From Strongylocentrotus droebachiensis (taxonomy: Eukaryota; Echinodermata; Echinoidea; Camarodonta; Strongylocentrotidae): a stretch of 64,000 nucleotides of DNA. Under the pieces are notes generated by a model that saw only the letters and a program-made list of their open reading frames with translations, did not search any database and had not been told where the DNA came from. The DNA is taken from the NCBI GenBank assembly GCA_035222895.1, contig JAVYIG010000874.1, positions 124,001 to 188,000 of the forward strand. The letters are read 5' to 3'. The stretch's first letter is position 1. The number at the start of each line of letters is the position of its first letter. Shown one piece after another: positions 11,401 through 22,539 of this stretch. The translations under genes and the position numbers were made by a program.

Positions 11401-12657
11401 CCCCCTTTCGTATAAAGAAAAGTGATCGATATCATATTCATTGAGGGATAGGGATACACCCCTGCCCTTACACCCGAAGGTAGAGGCATAATCTAATTCC
11501 GATGAAAAATTGGAATAGGGAAAAATAACCCCTCTTATGATGATGCTTAATTCGCCACTAGTAAGCAAACAAATCATGTACCTTGGGGAGAATGCGTTGT
11601 TTGGGGCTTCTTTCTCTTTCCCGTCCATTTCTGACACACCCTTATTCACCACAGACACGTCTCGTATGCCACTTATACTTCTTTTTCTTTTCTTTTTTGA
11701 TGAGATAGTCACCTGCCAGTGATCATGTAGGGAGGTATAATCCCTCCTGGCCAAACTAGGGAAGATAGGCTTTAATGTGAAATTTAAAATAATAATGTAT
11801 TTATACTGTCTTTGTTCATGAGTTTGTCAGCATGTTGTCCACATGGGCGTCAATCATGGGGTGGACAGGGAGACATGTCCCCCTTAAAAAAAAATCAAAT
11901 GTGGGAAACACAATATCACATTCCCCCCCCCCCCCCCATGTTTTTGACTTTCTTTATCAACATGTCTACTACTGTGAATAAACCAGGCCGGTTGGCCATA
12001 TTCAATAAAAGGGAGAACAAGGCTAATGTACACAAACATCAGTCTAGACATCTTGGTGGGAATCCTTTGTTGTTTGAAGGCAGGAAGTCCTTTGTGCGTG
12101 AACATGGGAAGAAACACATAGCAAGAAAATAAAAATAATACAAAAGCAAACACGTATTTTTTGTTTGTCGCCTACAAAAGTGAATACACATATTGTTCGT
12201 GTACAAATTTTACTAAAAATTTCTTCTCGGCATTGCACTTTGATTAAAAAAAAATATTAAACAAACAAGTTTAAAGCCATTTACCTTTTCCATCAAGACT
12301 CAAGGAAAGATTCGTGTGAAATGAACTAGAAAATAAAAAATTTAAATTAACATTGCGGGGACAGGGGGGGGGGGGGGGGGGGTCAAAATGCTTTTTTAGT
12401 CATAAGAGAGTTAAAGGCTATCTGAGAGGCTTATTGTTTCTAAATTCATTTTTCATGGACCTTTTTTTAATGCAATGACATTTCATGTGTAGGCCTATAT
12501 CTTATTTGAAAAAATAAAACGATAACATAGAAAACATTTTGAAATGCGTAATCAGTACTTGCAATTGTATATCATTGGTAGATTAGGATAGACATGATCT
12601 AAAGAGATTATATTTAAATATACTTTCAGTTTGAATTCAGTTTGTTCAAAACATAAT
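11400..12657. other. Gene-free stretch with homopolymers and a LINE relic
   Basis: No host gene is supported. There is a poly-C run at 11924-11938 and a poly-G run at 12366-12382, both shorter or longer in unit 2. Short frames on both strands at 11350-11754 overlap each other and have no recognisable motif. Confidence 0.55.
11935..12110 (-). pseudogene. LINE reverse transcriptase relic (CR1/Jockey-like)
   Basis: On the minus strand the frame reads LVLPFIEYGQPAWF, which resembles the LVRPxLEYxxPVW motif after the catalytic core in CR1/Jockey-type LINE reverse transcriptases. Upstream residues (LPAFKQQRIPTKMSRLMFVY) and downstream SSRHVDKES also fit the usual spacing. The relic is short and its edges are unclear. 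Confidence 0.35.
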
Positions 12658-13052
12658 TTAAAAATAAAGGTGAGTTCTGGTAAAAAAAAAAAAAAAAATT
12701 ATCACCGAATTAAACGAAAATTACACTGAATGTTCAAGATTACAAATAAATGTCATTTGCCAAACAATTTTGGTAGAAAATGTATAATGGCTGAGTAATG
12801 AGCACAGAAAGATTAGGAAATCAAGGTTAGTTAGTAGCCCTGACACCATTTGTGTAGTCCCATATACATCTTTCTGTGTACAGTGCTTGTTACTTTACCA
12901 AGACTGGGCCAAATTTATTATGATTTTAATGACTCCAGAACTTTGCAGTACACATATATACTTACATGCTACATGATCAACTTTTTCTAATCCATTCCAC
13001 ACCTTTTCTTTCACAATGCGATCGAATGACTAGAACTCGCCTTTATCTTTAA
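12658..13052. mobile_element. TTAA-flanked MITE, family A, copy 2
   Basis: Bounded by TTAA at 12658-12661 and 13049-13052, with inverted ends AAATAAAGGTGAGTTCTGG and CTAGAACTCGCCTTTATCT. The interior is the reverse complement of the copy at 2945-3319. Confidence 0.85.
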
Positions 13053-14149
13053 CCAGGTGTTTAAGAAATGATTGCTAACAAACATGACAAACTATATTCT
13101 TGAACTCGAATGGTTTAGCCCGCAACTTCCGAGTTTTGCTCTGATCGAATGTTTTGAGCTCGCTACAAAATGGTACTCAGCAGCTTTTAACCCATATTAT
13201 TCTAGCCACTCTGGTTAACATTGTCTACCACAAACTCCGAGATTTCAAATATAAAACATGATTATCGCCGAGTTGTAACGTTTCAACTTACTGATCTGAA
13301 TTGTGGATTCACTAATATCAGGAGCTTTTTCATAATCTATCTCTCTATTTCAAGTGAAGATGTGTAAACTGAAGATGATTTTCTTTATCGTTAATATGAG
13401 GTTGACTGAGCATCTTGTAGACATTTAATTAATGATATATGGAATGTTATCATACTAACCGGTATGGTAAATGGATGTTACCTTGTATATCATTGTGAGA
13501 GCTTTCAGAGTTATCATAATATTCTATATGTAGATGGTCACTTAATACTCACTTACATCCATTTTATTTATACTTTATATAATATTGTATATAGTTTCAT
13601 TTCTAAAAATTACAGCCATGACTTACAAGTTGCCATTTTTGTTTTGTAACAATGGATGGACATATCTTAAAATATACCAAAACAGTGTACTAAATGTTAT
13701 GTTTAATACTAGTTATATATAATAAGACATGTACATATAGTAACTAATTTTTAAACCTAACTGTTGTTATCAAGATACTCCATTGAATCATTTCACATAA
13801 CAATTAAAATCATACAAACGTGTATAGGAAATGTGTCTTCAAGTCTTTGTAATAGCGACATAAGATATTCCCCTTTCAAGAAAAAAATATCCGTTGGATC
13901 TAGTTAATGATTTTCTGTCAAATATTACTAGAAAGTATGCACCATAATTCTCGCCAAATGAGTTTTAAGATGCAATTTTCTTTCGACTTGGTTCGGTGAG
14001 TGTATTGTGTGTGTGTGGGTGTGTGTTGGTGTGTAGCGAATGATGAATATGCACGTAGGTGTGTGATGTATGGTGAAGTGGAAACAATTGTAACTTTTTC
14101 AATAAAGGAAAAAAAGCATGAGAAATAGAATACGAAAGAGCACATTATC
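13053..14149. other. Gene-free AT-rich stretch
   Basis: Only short chance frames and a (GT)n-type microsatellite at about 14008-14034 are seen. Nothing here resembles a gene. Confidence 0.55.
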
Positions 14150-14515
14150 TACCCCCTGGACAACAACCCCCGGATAACCACCCCAGTCAACTACCCACTA
14201 GGACAACTATCCCCTAGGGCAACCACCCTCTAGGACGACTACCCTCCGGGACAACTACCCCCAGATAACTACCCCCTAGGATAACTCCCTCCTAGGATAA
14301 CTCCCCCTAGGACAACTACCCCTCGGACAACTACCCCCAGATAACTCCCCCTAGGGTAGTTAACCGGGGGGTAGTTATCCTAGAGGATGGTTGTCGTGGG
14401 GGTATTTGTCCGGGGGTTAGTTGTCCTAGGGGGTAGTTATCTGGGGGTGGTTGTCCAAGATGGTAGTTGTCTGGGGGTAGTTGTCCGGGCGTGGATGTCC
14501 AGGGGTAGGTGTTGA
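14150..14515. repeat. Inverted pair of short-repeat arrays (C-rich then G-rich)
   Basis: From 14150 to about 14350 the + strand carries some 14 degenerate monomers like GGACAACTACCCCC. From about 14351 to 14515 it carries the complement, GGGGGTAGTTGTCC. The switch point is near 14350. The whole block can fold back on itself in many registers, and the G-rich half has runs suited to quadruplexes. Confidence 0.85.
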
Positions 14516-15284
14516 AATCAATTGTGTTGATATTTTGAGATAAGAGTTTTTGTAGGAGATACTTTAAAATAATAGAGAGATCAACAATGCCTTATTGAAT
14601 TTGGTAAGATCCAAACATCCATGATGACTTACTGACTAAAATGAGTTTAGGATTTTCGAAGTGATAATCTTTTGAACGACGGGAGGGATATATGTGAATG
14701 TTTGAGTTAAACTGTAAATGTTGTGAAATAGGGATAGGAATTGGTTTTGCTGAAGTACATTTTAATCACCACAGTCATAATCACTACATTATGACAAATG
14801 TATTAATTTTTGCTTTCTTGTCATGTGGTTTAACGGGATCGAGAAGAATATGGTTGTTTGCTTTTCATCTAGACAACGAAGGGTGCCCCATTGCAGCCCT
14901 TTTCCCCTTGCTTACATGATATTGCGTCAAATGGTGTAGCATTCAAGAAACATTCACGCCTTAATTAAGACCTCCCTTCGATTTCCCAAAGTGGATGAAA
15001 CTCTTTTTCGAAGGGGGGTGTACACATTAATAAACGTGTACAAAATCAATCTTACAACAAGAATTCGTCCAAAAAAGCAATTGGTGAGGTAAATTTCAAT
15101 ATAAATTCAGAATAAAAGCGGCACGTTTATTATTGATTCCTGTTACAAAGAGATTATACAAATAAAAATAAATCGTTGACATTCATACCGGATCCTACGA
15201 CTATAGACTCTACAGGAACAGATCGTGTTTACTAGTGCACAACAGGGTGTCTAAACTCTGAGACTCTGCAGAATGCACAGTCTT
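14516..15284. other. Stretch holding only the exon 3-4 relic
   Basis: Apart from the decayed exon copies at 14728-14899, I see no gene in this interval. Confidence 0.5.
14728..14899 (+). pseudogene. Decayed copy of exons 3 and 4 of the IL-1-like gene
   Basis: The bases at 14733-14770 (GIGIGFAEVHF in translation) align with the end of exon 3 and the start of its intron (29840-29880). The bases at 14835-14890 (RRIWLFAFHLDNEG) align with exon 4 at 30435-30478 (ETWLFAFHLNEKG). The intervening intron is shrunk to under 100 bp and the exon 4 acceptor AG is gone. This suggests that an older, larger duplicate of the gene once followed exon 1a and has mostly decayed. Confidence 0.6.
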
Positions 15285-15638
15285 ACCAGGAAGCTGTAAT
15301 GAATGGAGATCCCGTCCAAGAGGCCCCTTTGAAGTCATCCGTGGCACCGCGCGTCTTTTGTTCCCCTACCGTAATCCCCTTAACCCCCCTCCGAAACCGT
15401 ACAGCTCCCTAGTAGCATTGACAACTTCTAACCCTCATCCAATAAATGCGCAAACATATAACACACATTTGTTTAGTTCTTTAGGAAGAAAAACCTTAAG
15501 ACTACCTTCCTAGCTACGTACAAATTTCGGAAATTTTCGGAAAATGTCAATAATTGGATTAGAAAATCATGATGATAAAAACCTTACATTCGCTCTAACT
15601 CACGATTTCCTTGGTCGATTTCGCTGCCGCTGGTTGGC

Positions 15639-15836
15639 ATGGCTATGTCTACAGAAGAGCTATCCGAGCACGAAAAAAAGCATTTGATAACAAATACAAA
15701 GTTGCTTTGGCCATATGTTTTCGGTATTTTATATGTTATAGCTAAATACATCTTCACTGATCATGACCTAATTTTTGCGGTGGCACGCATGACCACTAAG
15801 CTCGATGCCTGCATATTTTTACGACCGAGTGAATAG
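15639..15836 (+). CDS. Unrecognised 65-residue frame inside a TIR element
   Basis: The frame starts MAMSTEELSEHEKKH and has a hydrophobic stretch (LLWPYVFGILYVIAKYIF) about residues 23-40 that could be a membrane segment. It may be a fragment of a transposon protein or chance. No family is recognised and no splice context is obvious. Confidence 0.2.
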   Translation: MAMSTEELSEHEKKHLITNTKLLWPYVFGILYVIAKYIFTDHDLIFAVARMTTKLDACIFLRPSE

Positions 15837-15973
15837 AGAACTTGGGAAAGCAGATGGCGTTGCGTAACATTTTGTAATATGTGGAATGCCAGAGGGGAAC
15901 TGTGCATTGAGAAGAATAGCTGTTGATGGATTTGAAGGCTGGAGAGGGTTACCTTTCTTTGTGTTAATCCAAG

Positions 15974-16515
15974 TTAAAGGGATAGTTTACTTCTGTTTTC
16001 AGACCGCAAATGCCTTCAAAGTGCATTGCTCTTATTCTTATCTATGACATTTCTAGCGTCCTTTTAGAACCTAAAATTGCTATGAAGGTAATTTTTAGAC
16101 CCCAAAATGTGTTAAATTTAGCTAATACAATCATACCAATTAAGCTCCACTTTCAAAAAAATACGGTGACCGTTAATTAATTATTTAATTACAAATAACA
16201 ATACATGGGCCGACTGGTTGTGCGTAATATAACCAGCACGAAAAGGCCAACAAAAAAGCCAACATCGGCATTGGCTTAAATACTACGTAAAAGGGCGCTA
16301 TTTCGTTTTTCAACGGGTTTTTCGAATTGTCTAAAATTTGTGGTGGTACACAAGTATTAGAAATCGTTATTTTTATGGATATTTCAGCCGTCTCTGAACC
16401 AATTTTGATTAAACAAAGATGAATTTGTCATTTAAATTGTATGTTCTTTCAAATTTGGCACTGAGTTTTCATTATCTCACAACAAATTATTTTGTGTAGC
16501 GCCCTCTGCCTTTAA
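15974..16515. mobile_element. TTAA-flanked MITE, family B, copy 1
   Basis: The left end is TTAA then AGGGATAGTTTACTTCTG. The right end has lost about 20 bp of the inverted repeat but still finishes in TTAA. The interior is the reverse complement of the copy at 31434-31993. Confidence 0.8.
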
Positions 16516-16741
16516 TCTTGAATATTTTTCCCTCGGGAAAATCTTTCGAGACGGTATCTCCATTCATTACAGCTTCCTGGTCTTACTGTATTACATTGGT
16601 TCATTACTACCACTTCCCCTGAGGCTGACCAGGAAGCAGTTGACAGAGCTATGCCTGGCTTAAACGTATATAATTATGCAAAAAGGTGTTTGCATGCAGA
16701 CAACAGTGACTCTATGATTTCATGCCTATTATAGTTCTGGG

Positions 16742-18466
16742 ATGCTATTCATGAAAATATTCAAAGGGAGAAAACTTTGCAAGAATAATACACAACCGTT
16801 GACATAAAAGGTGCTGTTATGTAAACGTTTTGTTTCCTGGTTGATGTTTGCAGAGTCAGAGAGAGAGAGAGAGAGAGAAGTTTGAGATAAAGAACTGTGA
16901 AGTTTTGTAAGAATAAAAAAGGAAATAGTTTGACACGATCTGGTTGAAGATTGCATGCACTGCTTATAGAGATCATCGGATAGGACTCTTTTAAACTACA
17001 TGTTTGTATTTTAATCTTCTTAATATGAAGGCACTTTGATGATTTGTTAACTATACTATTCTCCCAAATTGACATTCAAAGAATGACAAAAATCACATTG
17101 TAATTGTCAATTTTCCTTTAAGTCTTTCAATTATTCTGAATGTCGACATACTTCATGAGGTAACAATGGTTATTGAGGTTGTTTTGCCTTGAACCACTCT
17201 GGAGCAATCCAAAATATAATCTTTCATTCCTTTATACTTCACTAACAACAACCCGGAAAAAGTGCAGAGGGACATTTTAATAGGAAACGGCAGGTATAAT
17301 AATAATGCACTTCAGAAGAGTTGCCTTTCTGCTTATAAACAAATTAGATTCAATACTTGATCCAGTGTTATTTTGTCAAACAGAAGTAAAGAGCGGAACG
17401 GCATGTATCAATAGTATGCTATTTATGAAAATATTCAAAGGGGAACAACTTTAGAAAAATAAACCACAACTTTGACATAAAAGGTGCTCGTATGTAAACA
17501 TTATGTTTCCTGGTTGATGTTTGCACAACTAGAGAGAGAGAGAAATAGGAGCTAGGGAGGGAGATAGAAAGAGAGAGAGAGAGAGAGATGTGCGAGAGCA
17601 ACGTTCTTTTCGTTCCCCCTCCCCTCCCCACCTCCTTTTATCGTTATTACAAGGGTACCTCAAATGAAACACTTTTCTTTTCTCTTCGTTATTGAATTTG
17701 TTTTGTTTTATCATGGGTCAGAAATTGTTCTGACTCGTATGTTTATGTATAGGCAAAGGATGAAACGAGAGAGAGAACTCAAAAAAGAAGAAACAGAAAA
17801 ATGAATGTATATTGTGAAGTGTGTAATTATCAAAGAGAAATGAGATTGACTCAATTTGGTTGAAGATTGCATGCACTACATATATAAATCAGCAGATGTG
17901 ATTCAGTTGTTCAACTACATGTAACACTTTGATGAATTTTGTACTATGTAAATGGGTACCTGGTAGGAATTTATTCCTTGAAACGCAGCGCGCGTAACAG
18001 CTGCACTGCTAAAGCCACAGTAAGTATGCCGCATTATTGTAGAGCGCTTAGAGACTTCTAATAAAGTAAGTGTCAGGCGCTATATAAGCAAATATAATTA
18101 TTATTATGTTATTCTCTCAAACTGATCTTCAAAGAATGAGAAAACTCACATTGTAATTGTCAATTTTCCCTTCAATCATTCTTTTTTGCTGAATAGCGAC
18201 ATACTTCATTAGGTACATATGGTTATTGCGGTTGTTTTGCCTTGAACCACCCTGGAGCAATGTTAATTTAAGTTTTCTTTCCTTTGTACTTTCCTCACAA
18301 CATCCAAAACAGTGCAAAGGGACGGGTTTATTAGGGAACGGCAGGTATAAAAAATAATACACTTTAGAAGATTTGTTTTTCTATTTATAAACCAATTAGA
18401 TACAATACTTTGATCCAGCGTTATTTTGTCAAAAAGAAGTGTAGAGCGGAACGGCGTGTATCAATT
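16742..18466. repeat. Local direct duplication (two copies)
   Basis: Copy 1 (16742-17413) and copy 2 (17416-18466) align throughout, with shared blocks such as GACATAAAAGGTGCT, TTTCCTGGTTGATGTTTGCA and AGAGCGGAACGGC. Each has its own (GA)n run (16857-16879 and 17531-17589). Copy 2 is longer because of a GA-rich expansion and a SINE-like insertion. The minus-strand frames here are Ser/Leu repeats from the (GA)n and not genes. Confidence 0.8.
17948..18107 (+). mobile_element. SINE-like insertion
   Basis: Absent from the paralogous copy 1 next door. It begins TAAATGGGTACCTGGTAGGA and ends GGCGCTATATAAGC followed by ATT repeats. This is the form of tRNA-derived or LINE-tailed SINEs common in marine invertebrates. 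I cannot recover a full tRNA cloverleaf. Confidence 0.65.
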
Positions 18467-19285
18467 TATCTGGTTGAATTCAGACCTGCGTTTTAAGTGT
18501 GCTTCAGTTAAAGGTACTGTGTCCCATTTACAGGCCACACAAATGAAAAGGTTAAATTCCAACGGCATTTGAAAAATAATACTAATTTAGAACTTCCCTG
18601 AAACAAAGGGGGGCTTGAAAATGTCTTTAAGTGGAAAATGTTTTTGCTGTTAGTAAGATAACATGAAGAGGTATTGTCGATTACTTTATACATGGAGTTA
18701 TCTTTATGAATATAATTGTATTCGTCTATTCATTTGTTTCAATTTATTTATTTTCCTTCATTTTTTAACGTAAATATGTTTGTGTGTATGGGTCTATTTA
18801 TATATATATATTTATTTTTAATTGGCTAATCAGTTATTCAGTTATTCGTTTCTTTTTCTTTCTTTTTTATCTAGTTGCTAATGTATTGTTATGTTTTCCC
18901 CTGCTCAGTTAACCGGCCTGTCGTCAATCATTTAATCCAATTTCAGTTTGATCTTGACGTCAAGCTGTTAAAGATACTATGTCTCTTTTGCAGCAAACAT
19001 CAAATTATGTAGAACTTTGCAGGAATTATTAATATGTCATGTATGTCCTATCTGTGAAATTTAAACGTTAGCAGTGTCCTAATATTCAAATTATGCAAGG
19101 AAACCTGTTTATCTGTTAGACTTCACTGTCGACTCTATTGAGTGACTGACTGGCTTTGTCTTCTTCTTTGGTAATAACATACTAAATTGAGCTGTAAAGG
19201 GTACATGAGCATTTGTCTACATCAATAACTCACTTCTTGTAATGGTAAAAATTAAACTGATTGAATCGCTGTGCTCTCTCTTTCT
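18467..19285. other. Gene-free AT-rich stretch
   Basis: No gene is supported. Two TTAAAG-starting motifs (18512 and 18970) look like ends of TTAA-type elements, but I could not find partners. Confidence 0.45.
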
Positions 19286-20437
19286 CTAAGTGCCATATAG
19301 TTTGACTTTGGCGATCATGCTGTTCCACAACCCTCGGCTCCTAGCCTTCTGTATTAGTACCACTCCCAGTTCTTTCACTCCTCTCTCTTCCGACAATTTC
19401 TGCAGACTGTCCATCCAAAGTATCCTCCTTCTTCTCCTACTCCTTCTTCCCACAATTTTCCCCGTCAAAGCAAGGTTCTCTAGGCCTTCTTTACGTGTAA
19501 TGTGACCCATGAACTTCAACTGCCTAGTCAACATCTCACGTATCATTTTCCTTTGCACTCCAGTTCGTGTAAGAACTTCCTCATTACTAACTTTGTCAGT
19601 CCAGGGGATTTTCATCATTCTTCTTAGAAACCACATTTCCCAACTTTCCAAACGCTTTTTAGTATCAGAGGCTAAAGTCCATGTTTCACTACCAAACATA
19701 AGTACTGGGTAGAGGTAACAATTCAATACCCTTATTCTGGTCCTCATACACATTGTTCGATTTGTCAGAATTTTGCCTAACTTTGAAAATGCAGATTTAG
19801 CGAGAGCTATCCTTCTCTTGATCTCTGTCTCGCATCTGGCATCCTCGGTAATCATGCTGCCGAGGTAGTTAAATGAGGAGACTTGTTTAAAGAGAAGGTT
19901 GAGTTCTGGGAAGAGGTGAAAAATAATTTGTGAGCGTTACTCATTCTTATTATGCAAGTGTGGAAGAACATCAGATAAGACATGTTCCCTGAAAAGCATG
20001 GCTCTTCAAATGCCTTCATATTCTAAATATGCATGTAACATCGTAAAAATCGGGGGGCCTGCTTTTTACGCCACGTGTTCGTGTAGTCCCATATACATAT
20101 TTCTGTGTACAGTGTTTGTAACTTTACCAAGACTTTGCTAAATTTCTTATCATTTTGATGATTCCAGAACCTTGCAATACACACAAATTCTTATATGCTA
20201 GATGATCAACCTTTTCTGGTCGGTTCTACACCGTTTCTTTCACAATGCAATCGCATGACCAGAACTCAACTTCATCTTTAATAGTCTGTTCTTTCAGTTT
20301 CAAGTTACATTTTGGACTGCTCTTCTTGTGCAGCACAAAAAATACGACCACTTGGTACAATGGTCTGAACATCAGACTATACTTACTGACTTGGTAGCAC
20401 TTAAGTCGATTCGACAACTAATAGTCGTTATTTTCCC
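19286..20437 (-). mobile_element. LINE reverse-transcriptase C-terminal fragment, split by a MITE
   Basis: The minus-strand frame (19286-19886) carries FNYLGSMITEDARCETEIKR, YLYPVLMFGSETWTL and a WEMWFLRRMMKIPWTDKVSN block, the usual C-terminal region of an RTE-like endonuclease/reverse-transcriptase LINE. It resumes across the MITE at 20282 with SSPKCNLKLKEQTI. Removing the MITE with one TTAA gives KEQTI-KQVSSFNYLGS in frame. The fragment is 5'-truncated and lacks the catalytic core. Clade assignment is tentative. Confidence 0.8.
19887..20281. mobile_element. TTAA-flanked MITE, family A, copy 3 (inside a LINE)
   Basis: TTAA at 19887-19890 and 20278-20281; inverted ends AGAGAAGGTTGAGTTCTGG and CCAGAACTCAACTTCATCT. 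It sits inside the reading frame of the LINE fragment, whose two halves join exactly when it is removed. Confidence 0.9.
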
Positions 20438-20439
20438 AC

Positions 20440-20612
20440 TTAAAGGCATCGTATCACAATGTTAAATCTGAGATGCACGGCCCTACGTGTTATCAGTGTC
20501 TGTGATTTGGTGTAATATTGAATCCTTAGAAGAAAAAAACGCTTTAAAATGATCAAGAAGTGTCTCAACAAAATAAAAACCTTTAAGTGACCGGTTTTAC
20601 CATACTCGTTGC
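20440..20612. repeat. Interspersed repeat, family D
   Basis: The block at 20463-20612 recurs at 32222-32369, with shared strings GGCCCTACGT, TATCAGTG and CTTTAAGTGACCGGTTTTAC. Both copies start with TTAAAGGC, which suggests another TTAA-type element. It separates the two LINE fragments. Confidence 0.65.
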
Positions 20613-21025
20613 CGCATTATGTGTCCAAGCCATTTCTTCTGTCTCTCTCTAATCTTTAGAAGCAGCACCCGCTTTTCTTGATCTTGATGCAATACCTCTT
20701 TATTCAAAACTTTGTCCCTCCAAGACACACCTAGTAATTTGCGCCAGCACCACATTTCGACCGCCTCCAATTGCTGCATATCCTTTTTGGCGAATGTCCA
20801 CGTCTCTACCCCATACAACAGTACACTTCATACTAGAGACTTCACAAGACGCTTTCTCAAACTAAGGTCAATATTTTGGCTCATCAGGATATGTTGTCGT
20901 TGAAAGAAGGCAGATTTTGCCAGTTCTGAGCGGCAAGTTGACTTCTTTGGCAGACTTGCCTTCCTCAGTCAGCACACTGCCTAGATACTTGAAGTGGTTC
21001 ATTTGCACTAGTCTGTCCATCTTAA
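20613..21025 (-). mobile_element. Second LINE 3' fragment, broken
   Basis: The minus-strand translation includes NHFKYLGSVLTEEGKSAKEV, then YGVETWTFAKKDMQQLEAVE and WCWRKLLGVSWRDKVLNKEV with RQKKWLGHIM. This is the same protein region as the neighbouring LINE but a different subfamily. It carries at least one frameshift and one in-frame stop between the YLGS and YGVETWT blocks and is 5'-truncated. Confidence 0.75.
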
Positions 21026-21029
21026 TCAC

Positions 21030-21687
21030 TCATGCGTAAAAATATGCATTAAATGAGTTACATCAGATGACAGAGGAGGATCTCAGCGTTCCAAATATGT
21101 TTTATTTATCAATTATAATTGTGATTAAAGGTAATACAAAGTTTTGGGACATTTTGAAAATTGGGTGGATAGTGAATCTTTATAATTTTGTTATATTTGG
21201 ATGCCCCTGTGGATGTATTATAAGCACTAAAAAAATTAGCTCCTAAAACACTTCTGTTTTCGAGAAAAATTGAATATAACAATTTACCGGTGCTCCCGGT
21301 AAATTTTGATAAATTTCAAATAGCGCCTATGGCCGTACAATGGTAGCTGCGACCATGAAAATCTCAGAATATGTAGTTGTGATACATAATTTCCAAACGG
21401 GAATAGCTAATCGGTCGATTTTAGTCAAGAAACATTGTTTCATAGCTAAATTAATATCTTGACCTTGAGAGGGAGCTATACAACATAAGAGTTTATTATT
21501 TATAATTTCACAAATTTAGACTCGATTTCAACCGCGACAGCGATCAATGAACATTGTAGGAACGCATGTGCTTCCGAAATTGTTAATTTGAACAAAATTC
21601 ATGACCTCATACCAAAACTTTGTATTACCTTTAAGTTATGATAAAACATCGTTAATTCTCGGTTTCGTTTTTTCCGGGACGCACTGT
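21030..21687. mobile_element. DNA element ending in CAGTGCGTCCC, with nested MITE
   Basis: The two outer pieces (about 21030-21124 and 21635-21687) are the reverse complement of 27998-28150, which starts CAGTGCGTCCCAGGAAAAAC. They are separated by a family C MITE. Confidence 0.65.
21125..21634. mobile_element. TTAA-flanked MITE, family C
   Basis: Ends AGGTAATACAAAGTTTTGG and CCAAAACTTTGTATTACCT are perfect inverses, bounded by TTAA at 21125-21128 and 21631-21634. No coding capacity. Confidence 0.85.
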
Positions 21688-22260
21688 ATATATTTCGAGA
21701 GAGAGGGGGATTTGTGTCAACTGTAATCGAGCTTATCCGTGTTTGAACATAAATTGTGTATATTTGAATCGATTTCATTGATACATTGACATAGTATCGA
21801 ATTTTGTATCTATGATTTTGTATTTTATTCACAATTTTGACATTGTATATGCTTTATCGTTCCATTCCTTTAGTTCCAAAATAATGATCATTCATATTTT
21901 ATTTGTTTATTTCATCAATATTTTCACCGTAAGTGCAGCCTTGAATGATTTCTTAAAAGCTTTTGCTGCATCCCCTGCTGTGTATGTCTCTTGTGAATAG
22001 AAATGTGAATAAATCCACATACAAAAAACAAATATGTCATAGTGAATAGTGAATGCATGACTTCCCTGAAAAAGGTGTCACTGCAAATAAATACTTTCCG
22101 AAAAGAATAAGAAGGGGGAAAACACAGTTTTAACAGTCAAGCTCACGTTAACGATTACAATGGTACGTAATCTATACTAACATGGTTCAATTTTGTCAGA
22201 GTTATTCGTCCTCCTAAAATGAAAGGTAGGTTTATTGTGCCTGTGGTGTTTTTTTTCCGG
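21688..22260. repeat. Module X, copy 3 (upstream of first exon 1b)
   Basis: Shares with X1 and X2 the run from TTGACATAGTATCGAATTTT through the ATTTCATCAATATT and GCAGCCTTGAATG blocks to the AATAAATCCACATA block. It is the most diverged and shortest copy. It lies 280 bp upstream of exon 1b. Confidence 0.65.
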
Positions 22261-22380
22261 CGAGTGAAAAAAAGATATTGTATGAATATGAGATTCTGCA
22301 TAAATGTTTTTGATCCTGATTCACAGAATAAACATTCGCATGCACTGATGCAAGGTAGCTAGGCCTACCCCTTTCTTCCC

Positions 22381-22385
22381 ATTGG
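22381..22385 (-). promoter_or_regulatory. Candidate CCAAT box upstream of exon 1b
   Basis: CCCATTGGTCG on the + strand is a reversed CCAAT box 155-159 bp before the start codon. No TATA box is seen. This is a motif match only. Confidence 0.25.
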
Positions 22386-22539
22386 TCGATGTGTTATCTA
22401 GCAGTGATTGCAACATCAATCAATGCGCACAACTTGAAAACTGGCTTGTCAATTGTGTTGGTACACTCACACTGTGAAGTTAAACTTGCAACACTTCATC
22501 TTCGACTTTCAAAATAAGAGCATAGAAGCATAACTCACT

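Larger units (their letters stand above)
15285..16581. mobile_element. DNA transposon with 32-bp inverted ends, host of a nested MITE
   Basis: The 32-base arms 15285-15316 and 16550-16581 pair with one mismatch. A family B TTAA MITE is nested at 15974-16515, so the element itself is about 0.75 kb. It holds a 65-residue frame at 15639-15836 (MAMSTEELSEHEKKH) that I do not recognise. Superfamily unknown. Confidence 0.65.

Noticed and set aside
11350-11754. 134-residue minus-strand frame
   Set aside because: No recognisable motif, overlaps frames on the other strand, and falls in the diverged end of module X copy 2 without conservation in X1.
17948-18020. Possible tRNA gene at the head of the SINE-like insert
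   Set aside because: I cannot find a cloverleaf or a good internal B box.
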